NCBI RefSeq assembly: GCF_000219625.1
Contig: NC_018198.1
Span: 1-64,000 of the forward strand
DNA length: 64,000 bases
Direction: 5' to 3'
DNA from: Zymoseptoria tritici IPO323
Taxonomy: Eukaryota; Ascomycota; Dothideomycetes; Mycosphaerellales; Mycosphaerellaceae
The notes under the pieces were generated by a model. It was given only the letters and a program-made list of their open reading frames with translations. It was not told where the DNA came from and did not search any database. Positions 9,463 to 18,536 of this stretch are shown here, one piece after another; the stretch's first letter is position 1, and each line of letters starts with the position of its first letter. The translations under genes and the position numbers were made by a program.

Positions 9463-10529
9463 CTTGCCGGCAGACCCTTTACGAAGGATTTTCGGGTTTC
9501 GACCACAACTAACAACACCCGAGCAAGACATAGTACTGCCGCGGAAGAGGATGGTGAAGAGGAAGCGCAGAGGAGATGAGGTCCAGCGAGTTATCCAAGT
9601 ATAGATTCGATCCAGACCTGTCCGGCTCCTCTGATTCGTCGACCGCAAACTCTGAGCCCCACGTCTTGGTCAATTGACCAAGGTGGGTCCGTGTCCGGTC
9701 GCGTGGACGAATCGGCCGCGACGGGAGGGCCGCTGCGTCCTCCCCTGCCCATTGGCTGGCCGCAAACTCTGAGCCCCACGTCTTGGTCAATTGACCAAGG
9801 TGGGTCCGTGCCCAGTCACGTGGACATAGAAGCGCACTGCTGAACTTTCCTACCCGGACTCCTCCCTCTCTGCTACGACCTCGCCGTCTCCTCCGCTCCG
9901 AACTCCTCCATCTCCTGGACTCCGACGTGGATTTCGTGCAATCCAAATCTGCTAGCGGGCGAATGAAGATCTGATATATACGATATCGAAGATTGAAAAC
10001 AGACAATTCTTCTTGTCATGACCCGCACTCGGAGCTTGTATTAGTTTCGAAAGAACCCGTCGTGAGGTTAAGAAGTTGGGTTCTGAAAGTATACGACGAG
10101 CCTCGAATTCGTCTGTTCGCCCCGACTGGTCGGCAGACCCTCAAGAAGGATTTTCGATGGTTAAGAGGAAGCGCGAAGGAGACGAGGTCCAGCGAGTTGT
10201 CGAAAGAGCCCTGCTCCAGACCCGTCCGGCTCCTCTGATTGGTCGACCGCAAACTCTGAGCCCCACGCCTTGGTCAATTGACCAAGGAGGGTCCGTGTCC
10301 GGTCGCTGGGACCAATTGGCGCACTACTGAACTTCCCGCTGAGACTCCTCCCTCTCTGCTACAACCTCGCCGTCTCCTCCGCTGGGATTGCCTCTATGGC
10401 CTGCACTGCGAACTGCTCTACCTCCTCCGCCTAAACGCGGATTGTATCGCTTTCCGGAGCCATGGCTGAAGTCTACCCTTCTCACGATATAGACGATGCT
10501 AGGGCAGGCCGGCTACGGATTACGGGTGT

Positions 10530-10785
10530 GGGCGGATTTCTCGCCCAATGCCGGGATGGGCGGATTTCCAGCCCACCTTGCTGCTGGGCGGATTTCTCGC
10601 CCAATGCTGGGATGGGTGGATTTCCAGCCCACCTTGCCGCTGGGCGGATTTCTCGCCCAATGCCGGGATGGGCGGATTTCCAGCCCACCTTGCCGCTGGG
10701 CGGATTTCTCGCCCAATGCCGGGATGGGTGGATTTCCAGCCCACCTTGCCGCTGGGCGGATTTTCCGCCCAATGCCGGGATGGGC
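10530..10785 (+). repeat. 56-bp monomer array, first cluster
   Basis: About 4.5 units of GGGCGGATTTCTCGCCCAAT ... CTTGCCGCT, spaced exactly 56 bp (10530, 10586 and so on). Each unit holds GGGCG-7nt-CGCCC, a small hairpin, followed by GGGCGGATTTCCAGCCC. As 56 is not a multiple of 3, the many ~100-residue frames on both strands across it are artefacts. The copy 2 array (37,550-37,805) has the same length. By analogy with monomeric LINE promoters this may be the element's promoter; that is inference. Confidence 0.85.
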
Positions 10786-11034
10786 GGCCTCCGCCTGAAA
10801 GCAAAACGGAAACTTCCAAGAATTATAGCTTTCTGCTTTCACCTCTCGTATCTCGCGCACATAGCTAATTTCAAAGATTCTGAGAACACGGAGAGTAACT
10901 CCAGTATAAGAAGTTCCTTTCTATGTGTCTATATTCAATTTGAGATCGTTGTTGTAGTGTCAAAAAAGGTCGAGAAACTTGAGGTGTCGCTGCTAGACTG
11001 TGTGTCGGAATTTCCGTTTTGGCTTCCACACCTT

Positions 11035-11318
11035 GGGCGGATTTCCAGCCCACCTTGCCGCTAGGCGGATTTCTCGCCCAATGCCGGGATGGGTGGATTT
11101 CCAGCCCACCTTGCTGCTGGGCGGATTTCTCGCCCAATGCCGGGATGGGTGGATTTCCAGCCCACCTTGCTGCTGGGCGGATTTCTCGCCCAATGCCGGG
11201 ATGGGTGGATTTCCAGCCCACCTTGCCGCTGGGCGGATTTTCCGCCCAATGCCGGGATGGGCGGATTTCCAGCCCACCTTGCCGCTAGGCGGATTTCTCG
11301 CCCAATGCTGGGATGGGC
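11035..11318 (+). repeat. 56-bp monomer array, second cluster
   Basis: About five units of the same 56-bp monomer, separated from the first cluster by ~240 bp of non-repetitive sequence. In copy 2 this cluster (38,055-38,165) is shorter by 168 bp, exactly three units, so copy number has changed since the two blocks diverged. Confidence 0.85.
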
Positions 11319-12110
11319 GGAGAGCTGACCCAGTAGCCGAACACGTAAGCGGCATACACCTCCTGCTCGACGCTCAAGAACAGCCACCGCAGAAACCTCT
11401 ACGGACATAGAAGTCCCACGATATAAGAGCCTGCGACGCCAGCGCTACTACGTGCAGCTTTGTTACGCTTTCCACCGGGTGCCCGATGAGGAGGGGGTGG
11501 TGCTGAATGTGGGCAGGAATTACTACGACGGGAGAGCACTGCACTACGTCGTCGAGCTCCTCGTTGGCAAAAATACGCGGATGGCGAGTCCAACGTGGAT
11601 TCAACGGCCTACAGAGGACGGCTCGGGCACGAGAACGGCACGAGGGAGAACAGATTAACGAGAGTAGGGCGGAGGAGGAGGAGGGAGAAGACGTGGACAC
11701 AGGAGATTCGAAAGCGAGACGGTGAGGCAACAGACGAGACCGGAGACGAGCTGGGCGAAGGGAGAGGAAGACGGGAGGATGAAGAGGATATAGGCCCAGC
11801 AGGACGGGATGGCATCGAGATGAGGACGATGTAACGATGCCTGGAGAGGACGATATAACGATGCCGGGGACAGCCCATTCTCGGACCGGGGAGTGGAGGA
11901 AGAGACGACGAGCAGGACGAGTGAGTACGGAGGGGAGGGTGGCCCTTTATACCACTACCTCGTCGAGTGCGACGATTGTAATCAAGCCGTGGACCCCGGT
12001 AGACGGCGAGATGAGAGGATGGCCATCGACGATAACCATCGACGATCGTGAGGCTGACCCTGCTCGTGATTGTGAGAAGGACGACCACACCCCGGCCCTA
12101 TAAGAGCCGG
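11319..12110 (+). other. LINE 5' leader between the monomers and ORF1
   Basis: About 0.8 kb without a clear gene. One frame at 11,430-11,658 reads sensibly (RYYVQLCYAFHRVPDEEGVV, then NYYDGRALHYVVELLVGKNT), but its only ATG is internal (11,578-11,580) and the copy 2 version has a stop, so coding is doubtful. CCTATAAGAG at 12,098 and ATATAAGAG near 11,420 resemble TATA elements. Confidence 0.4.
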
Positions 12111-14009
12111 ATGTGTTCCCTCCTCTCTGGAGCCTCGCTACCACCCGTTTACGCTCTTGGCCTCGGTTTTCCTCTACGGTGGAGACTTCGAACCATCCGT
12201 GAGCACTCTCTACCTAGGTTGCCCTCTCCTTCGAGTGCCTCCTACTACCGATCCCGACTCGTTACTTCGCCGACCTCTCCCTCGACGTTCCTCGTGGCTT
12301 CCTCCTCCCCTCTACCCTCGGCGTCGCCCTCTCTGCCCTCTGACCCTCGGATGTCATCCAAACCGTCGACGAGCGCGGTACGGCCCCAGGAAGGTCTGAC
12401 GGCCTTTGCGGACGCCCTCTGGGAGCTCTATAAGGGCGTCATCCCGTGCGGCGGCGAGATCGACCACTTTGGCGTCCTGAGGAACAAGACCGGACATCCC
12501 GACACGGAAGGACGATACTACCGCACCTTCGAGTGCAAGAAGTGTCGTACGAACAAAAGGCGTACTGTTAAGGCATGGATTAAGAGCGTCACCGCGGAAA
12601 TCGGCCGGTCGAGACTTACGCTTGTGGCGCAAACGATCCTGGACCAGCTTCGTGACCGTGGTAAGGATACGGCCCAGCTCGTTGCCTGGATTGAAGATCG
12701 ACTGGAGGAGCCGGTGACCGCGCCGGCGAAGCGAGCACTCGAGTCCGAGTCTTCGATCGAGACGGCGTCCGCGGATTGTCGGTCAAGGAAGACGATCCGG
12801 CGTGAGGAGGACGTGTTCCTGGATATTCCCTCCACGGATCTTCCTTCTACGAGCATCCCTTCGACGAAGATTCCGTCGACGAATCTTCCTTCCACGGACA
12901 TTCCGTCTACGGACATTCCTTCTACGAGGCTCCCTACCGACATCCCTTTGACTGGGCTGCCTTCGATCGACATCCCCTCAACGATCCCTACCGTCCTCGT
13001 CCCGGAGACCGACCCTGCCGCGATTCCAGTCGACCCTGTACCGAAGCCCATCGTACAGATACCCTTCTTTCAGAAATACGCCGAGGCCTGCCTGATCCGC
13101 GCGGCGAAGGAGACGAAGCGATCGGTTGACCGCCTCCTGTACACCCTGGGCGAAGGTCCTCCTCATCGCTCGGACGAAGGTCCTCCTTATTGCTCGAGTG
13201 AAGATCCTCTGGACCCTCCTGGACCTAAAGACGGCGCGAGCGAGCACCGGAAGGAATCGAGACCCGCCACGAACAGAGCCCCACCGCCTGGCCGGAACGA
13301 CGCGCGAGCGGAGTCGATCGAGGAGAGACAGCAGAGGAAGAGTCTTCCGCACCGTTCCGTCGAGGAGAAGCGCGGAGGGAAGAGTGTTCCTCCCGAGGTG
13401 CGACCCTACGACCTCTTTCCTAGTAAGGACTACGACCTTCTCTCGCCCTTTTCTACGGCATCCGTCCCTCCTCCCCTTGTGCCCTCTCCGGACACGCCCT
13501 CTCCCGCAAAGGCGAAGGAGCTTACTCCCTTTCCGTTCTCTTCGTCGGGACGGTGGAGGCCGTGGATCGCGGACCTGGCCGCGCGTGCCGAACCGGTGAC
13601 GCCCTCCCCGAAAGCGAAGACCTTCCGGATTCTCTCTGCGGAGCCGAAGCCACGAACGAAACCGACCTCTCCTTTGGCGGACCGTAAGCGGAAACCACTC
13701 CAACCCCGCTCCGTAAACCTTCCCAGGAGATCGTCTGCGGATCAGGTCCGCGAGTTCGTCGATCGCTATCGAGAAGCCGATAACAAATTCAAAAGGCGAG
13801 TGGTGCGGCAGAAGGCGAAGAGTGCCGGCGTCTTCGACGAGTTCAAAGCCGAGCTGATACGGCAGGGGCTGGAAGAGGAGCCGGCGGGACGGGAGGATGG
13901 CCCAGGCTCGAAGAGAGAGACTCGAGGAGCATCCTCTAAGAGAGAGAGTCGAGAGGCATCCGGGGGAGGCGAGTCCTCTCGCGGGTCGCGAGACCAGGAG
14001 GAATGCTAG
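12111..14009 (+). CDS. LINE ORF1 protein (nucleic-acid-binding, gag-like)
   Basis: The frame is open well upstream, but the first ATG is 12111 and a second lies at 12351 (MSSKPSTSAVRPQEGL), where the protein starts to look folded. Residues after the second ATG include CGGEIDH ... HPDTEGRYYRTFECKKC, a Cys/His set resembling a zinc ribbon. Next come a low-complexity stretch of IPSTD-type pentapeptides (12,825-12,990) and a long basic, Pro/Arg-rich half. A canonical CCHC knuckle array is not seen. The stop is TAG at 14007-14009; ORF2 overlaps by 113 bp in the +1 frame. ORF1 proteins of LINEs bind the element RNA. The copy 2 homologue is RIP-degraded. Confidence 0.65.
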   Translation: MCSLLSGASLPPVYALGLGFPLRWRLRTIREHSLPRLPSPSSASYYRSRLVTSPTSPSTFLVASSSPLPSASPSLPSDPRMSSKPSTSAVRPQEGLTAFADALWELYKGVIPCGGEIDHFGVLRNKTGHPDTEGRYYRTFECKKCRTNKRRTVKAWIKSVTAEIGRSRLTLVAQTILDQLRDRGKDTAQLVAWIEDRLEEPVTAPAKRALESESSIETASADCRSRKTIRREEDVFLDIPSTDLPSTSIPSTKIPSTNLPSTDIPSTDIPSTRLPTDIPLTGLPSIDIPSTIPTVLVPETDPAAIPVDPVPKPIVQIPFFQKYAEACLIRAAKETKRSVDRLLYTLGEGPPHRSDEGPPYCSSEDPLDPPGPKDGASEHRKESRPATNRAPPPGRNDARAESIEERQQRKSLPHRSVEEKRGGKSVPPEVRPYDLFPSKDYDLLSPFSTASVPPPLVPSPDTPSPAKAKELTPFPFSSSGRWRPWIADLAARAEPVTPSPKAKTFRILSAEPKPRTKPTSPLADRKRKPLQPRSVNLPRRSSADQVREFVDRYREADNKFKRRVVRQKAKSAGVFDEFKAELIRQGLEEEPAGREDGPGSKRETRGASSKRESREASGGGESSRGSRDQEEC

Positions 14010-17000
14010 GATTGGATGTATTAACATCCGGGGCTTGGGGGATGATAGGTGGCCGATCCTGGCGGCGCTGATTGACGACGACGTCCTCGACTACCTCTTT
14101 ATCGTCGAGACCTGGTTCGTCGAGCATAAGAAGCGCCGAGCGGATCACCGCGTGATTGCGACCACGGCGAAGCCCGATACGGTGCCGAGAAAGGGTCGCT
14201 TGGGCTGTGGGATTCTGGTGATGGGGACGGTACGCGCGCGAAGTTGGCTCACCGGCGAGGCGCAGATCATTGGGACGGACGCCATAACCCTGCCGACGGA
14301 CCGGGGAACGATTAGCGGAGTCTACTTTCCCCCCAAGCGGAAGCCGGATGAGGTCCGGTCTACGCTCGAGGCGGTTGCCGGCTCCGATGTCGTTCTCGGA
14401 GATATTAACGTCCGCTTTGGTAAGATGTCTCTCCAGAGCGGGAAGGCGTCGCCGCTTCCGAGACGGAAGGTCGTCTCGCGATAGATCGAGGACTCCGCGA
14501 TGACCCATCTGATGCCGATCCAGGAGCCGATCACGATTGCGGACGCCGTGTGCGAGAAACAACTGACGACTGACCACTGCTTTGTCCGCCGGACGCTGCC
14601 GCATGCGACGCTGGCTCTACCGCGACCGACGGAGAAGATGAATACCGACCATGTCTACTGGCTCTACCTCCAGCTGGACCCGACTGCGGGTACTCTGGGT
14701 GGATCAGCCGTGCCGTATCAACTTCGACGCTATGCGATAAGCCGGCTGAACGACGACGATACAGCGCAGGCGCTCTGCTATGGCTGGGAGAGAAGGGCGC
14801 GGCATCGACGGCATCTGTACCATATGAGCGCCGATGTGGACAAGCGGAATGCGGAAATCGTGTCGCTCTGCCAGCAGGTAAGCGAAGCCGTGCTGGGACT
14901 CGCCTCTGCGCGTCGTCGAAATCGTCCTCCGGGTAGACGAAAGGCGGAGGATATAAGTGACGGAGGCGGAGAGAAGAAGAATGGAGACGGAGAGAAGAAG
15001 GATAGAGGCGGAGAGAAGAAGAATGGAGACGGAGAGAAGAAGGATGGAGGCGGAGAGAAGAAGGATCGAGAGGGAGAGAAGAAGAATGGAGGTGGAGAGA
15101 AGAACGACAGGCCTCGAAAGGCAATAACAGACCTGAAGCGAAAGCGAGCCGAGGATGATGACGACGCTGCTCGCAAGCCAAAGCGGCTACGCCGCCGTAG
15201 CAAGAAGAAGAAGGACTGGCGTCTCAAGGCGATGGCGAAGCCGAATCCGGACGCCGATGGCGGGACGCTCGAGACGGTCCGTCTCTATAAGAGAGCGCAG
15301 CGCCGCGCGAACGAGAACACACCGCTGGTGCCGACCCCGGCGGGGAAGGCGAGAGGGATGACGGCAATCGACGAGGTGACGGAGGGATTTGCTGGTCGAT
15401 TTGTCTTGACGGCGACCCTCCCGGTACGGGAGATGTTTCCTGTCGACGATCGATCCGCCTCGCTCTCCTTCTCGATCGACGAGATAATGCAGGAGCTTAC
15501 CCACCAGGATGCTACGAAGGCCTGCGGAAACGATGGGGTACACATCCGTCTGATGAAAACCCTCGCGACGACGAGCTTCCTCCAGATCCTGGCCGCCCTC
15601 TACAATTCCTATCTCCGGAATGGTAAGACGCCGCGGAGCTGGAACGAAACTGTCGTCTGTCTGGTCGTCAAGGACAAGACCCGACGGGAGGATGGTACGA
15701 TACCGGCGAAGGACGCCAACAACGTTCGTCCGATCTCGCTGGTGACGATGTTTCGAAAGGTCTTCGAGCGCCTGCTCCTCCGGCGCTTTGATGGCAGGAC
15801 ATAGGCGAGGATGCATCCCAACCAGGCGGGATTTCGAAGTCACCACTCCACTGTGACGAACGCCGCGGTTGTCCACGCCCTCCTCGAATCGAGCCGGATT
15901 ACACACGCCGTGTTCCTCGATTTTCAAGCCGCCTTTGACGTTGTGGATCATGTACTGCTCGCGGACGTTCTACGCCGGCGGAGATGTCCGGAGAACATGC
16001 TAGCTCTGATTGCGAGCCTCTGCTTTTTCGACGTCTGGTCCTTTGTCGTTTCGGATGGTACGGCTTCTCGGTGGTTTCCGCGGACGAGGGGAGTTCTGCA
16101 GGGCTCACCCCTCTCGCCCTATCTGTTTAACATCTTCATCGATGGCTTGCTCGAGGACTTGAATCGACCTGGGACACTCGCCCTGGCCGGCTCTTCCGAC
16201 GTGATGCCCGCGGCGCCGCCGATTCCTCGCGCGCTGTTCTTCGCCGATGATAGTGTTCTCCTCGCTAGCGACTTGGACGAGGTGCGTCTACTGATCCAGA
16301 TCCTCGAGTGCTGGTCCTCCGCCAACCGCATCGCCCTGAACATTAAAAAATGCGCCTATCTGGCTCCGGCGTCTTCGCAGGAGGCGATCTACCTCTTTGG
16401 TGCGGAGGTACCGAGGAGAGAGGTATATACCTACCTCGGATTTCCCGTGACGGCGCGAGGGATTGACTTGAGGAGGCACCTTAAGAGCCGGCTCGAACAG
16501 GCCGGGAAACGAAGCGACTTCCTGACCCTCGACGCGGACGGTTGGGGCTTCACGCATCGCCTGCGAGTCTATCGGCAGTATCTCGCACCAATGTTCGAGT
16601 ATAGCGCGCCTCTCCTCGCGGCGTTTGCCGAGGACTCTCCTAAGTTCTGGGACGAGACGACCAAGGACGTTGCGAAGCTGACGAAGTGGATCTCGGGTTA
16701 TGCTTCTAACCCTCACTTTACTCGCAATCTCCTGGGAATCTCCGCCCTACCCTCGCGATTTAAGGCACTAAAAACTGGCTTTCAGGTCGTAAAGAAGCAC
16801 GCTCCGGAAGAAAGTCCGCTGCGGAAGTTGGGATTACTGATCTGGAAACCCAAAGCGTTCTTCCGGCGCTTGACGGAGGACAAGCTCTACGAGAAGTACT
16901 GCAAGACACCCGAGTCCTGGCCTCGCGACCGAAGCCTCAGCGAAGACCGCCGTTCTGTCCAGCGGTTCCTGCGCCAGGAGAGAGAGGAAGATATGGCCGA

Positions 17001-17421
17001 AGAGGCCAAGAAGTGGAGCCTGACCCGGATTATACCGGAAGAAAGCCGCCTGAAGCGGGACTTACGAGGAGCCGATCACTTTTTAAAGGCGCCGCGGTCC
17101 TTCCAGAAGCGCTTCCTCCAGTATCGGCGTGGAACCTTCCATACCCATGGTTTCTGCGTCTGTACGAGCAAATTCATCCGAGGACACGAGACTTGCTACC
17201 GGGAAAACAGGACGAGCTGGCTCTCAAGGAAGGAACGACGGGCGAAGCAGAAGATGCATAAGAAAATGGGCACTACGAACACGAAGTTTACTGAGGTAGA
17301 CTTCCTTCTAAATACAGGATGCTGGGAGCGAGCCAACGAGATCCTCGAGCGAATCTCGACGAAGATTACGAAGGAGGAAGCTGCGAAGGAGGAAGCGGAG
17401 GAAGCGGCGGCACAGACCTAG
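13897..17421 (+). CDS. LINE ORF2: AP endonuclease and reverse transcriptase, with two in-frame TAG codons
   Basis: One frame from ATG 13897 to TAG 17419-17421, interrupted only by TAG at 14482 and 15802. The endonuclease has CINIRGL, IVETWF, GCGILVMG, GDINVRFG and, beyond the first TAG, TTDHCFV: the Asn, Glu, Asp-x-Asn and Asp-His residues of APE-type nucleases. A Lys-Gly-Glu hexapeptide linker follows (14,965-15,105). The reverse transcriptase has GNDGVHIRLMKTL, NVRPISL and, beyond the second TAG, QAGFRSHHST, FLDFQAAFD (motif A), GVLQGSPLSP (B), FFADDSVLLA (C), LNIKKCAYL and YLGFPV. A Cys-x-Cys-x7-His-x2-Cys cluster (17,154-17,194) sits C-terminally. Both TAGs fit CAG-to-TAG changes and are present in copy 2 as well. 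Product: the nicking and reverse-transcribing enzyme of the element, if the TAGs are read through; otherwise defective. Confidence 0.85.
14965..15110 (+). repeat. Hexapeptide coding repeat in LINE ORF2
   Basis: Tandem 18-bp units encoding GGEKKN/GDGEKKD-type hexapeptides between the endonuclease and reverse transcriptase domains. Copy 2 is shorter here by roughly 60 bp, keeping frame. It is probably a flexible, highly charged linker. Confidence 0.75.
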
Positions 17422-18520
17422 TGTACACTGTCCTGAGTAGGACGTTAAAAGGCTCTGTCCGATGAGTAGGACGTTAAAAGGCTCCGTCCGATGGGTAGGA
17501 CGTAAAGTGGCTCGGTCCGATGAGTAGGACGTAAAAAGGCTCTGTCCGATGGGTAGGACGTAAAGTAGCTCCGTCCGATAGGTAGGACGTAAAGTGGCTC
17601 CGTCGACCCGGGACGTAAAAGCGGAGATCATCCCTCGAGGATAAATTAGGCGTTTACCCTATCGAAAAGGAGTCTCTTCCCTCGAGATAAAAGTGGGCGT
17701 CCGATCGGTAGGACGTTAAAAGGCTGCGCTGCGACGTGGGAGACGTAGGCGACTGGCGAGGCCCGGACTGGCTCCGCACCGGACGATTAACTCTATCCGG
17801 AAGGCCCAGCAGTGGATGTGAGGCGTGTACCCTAGATCTGCGGCTGCTTCCTCTCAAAGCCGGGGAGCGGGAGGAAGAAAACTGGTACCTCTGCAGAGCA
17901 GTGGGAGGCTGGGAGGAATACGAAGGCGACGGCGTGGTGGGGGAGAGGAGTGGACGACGACGATCGCTGGAGGAGGAATTCTGGCCGAAGGGAAGACGGC
18001 TCTCCCCAAACCGTTCGGGAAGCACTTGTGGACTGGTGTGCAAGCGGCTCGATCGGAATCGAATGTCTCCGACAGTGGATACGCCGGACGGAGGGAGGAC
18101 AGAGCTCCACTGGACGGTCTTGAAGCGGGATGTTCCCCCTCAACGAGACGGGGTTACAGTTTCGGGCGGATGAGGAGACGCACACCTTGTCCGTCACCTG
18201 GGAGGTTTGGAAACCCAAGGTACAATGGACGGTGAGCGATTGCTGGAGCGATATTGTGCGTTGGGATGCGGACTAGCCCATCGGTGGTCTCTCTTTTTGG
18301 CGGTTGGTCAACTCGGGAGATGATGAAAAGGACACCGTAAAACGTGGTTGGGCTGGGAGTAGCTGCGGTGCCGTGCATCGCGAGGCGCTTTACGTGGGAG
18401 CGTGGGTCTGTTTCCTCCCCTCTGAAGACGGCCAAAAGAGCCGGGAGCAAGGGCTTGGATGGGGCTTCAGTTCAGATCAGGTGCAAAGGTAGACTAGCCT
18501 ATATAAACAAGTACAATGAA
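17422..18520 (+). other. LINE 3' untranslated region with a 29/30-bp minisatellite
   Basis: Units of the form GTAGGACGTAAAGTGGCTCC followed by GTCCGATGA repeat about six times at 17,437-17,610. Copy 2 has eight or nine units (44,222-44,480). The rest to 18,520 is conserved between the copies. Overlapping frames of 130-145 codons at 17,736-18,235 lack any recognised domain, and the copy 2 versions are broken. The UTR ends in TATATAAACAAGTACAATGAAC just before the CCCTAA tail. Confidence 0.7.
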
Positions 18521-18536
18521 CCCCTAACCCTAACCC
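18521..18536. repeat. Interstitial telomeric tract at the LINE 3' end
   Basis: CCCTAACCCTAACCCT joins the LINE 3' UTR to unrelated sequence (ACTCCGCCGCATCC). An equivalent tract sits at 45,398-45,415 next to copy 2, with different DNA beyond. Confidence 0.9.

Larger units (their letters stand above)
6206..10460. repeat. Large tandem array of ~679-bp units, two interrupted by hAT insertions
   Basis: Units begin with GAGGAAGCGCGGAGGAGAT near 6206, 7880 and 9558, and a diverged one near 10,160. Without the insertions a full unit is about 679 bp, measured at 35,901-36,580 in copy 2, where hAT is absent. Each full unit holds two ~118-bp sub-blocks, each centred on the palindrome CTTGGTCAATTGACCAAG. 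Units 1 and 2 here are 1,677 bp because each carries a 990-bp hAT derivative and its 8-bp duplication. Short open frames across the array are not conserved as proteins. The third and fourth units are more diverged. Confidence 0.85.

Noticed and set aside
6200..10450. Repeated 60-167-codon frames in the 679-bp units
   Set aside because: They recur only because the DNA recurs, are not frame-conserved between copies, and end at different places after single transitions.
10530..11318. CRISPR-like array
   Set aside because: Units are contiguous 56-bp tandem repeats without unique spacers, and the window is eukaryotic.
10480..11410. Many 80-136-codon open frames in all phases across the 56-bp repeats
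   Set aside because: The repeat lacks stops and its period is not a multiple of 3, so every phase stays open. The predicted peptides are just the repeat read in rotation.
12978..14027. 349-codon minus frame opposite LINE ORF1
   Set aside because: It is opposite ORF1 in low-complexity DNA. ORF1 position, overlap with ORF2 and conservation of the element favour the plus strand.
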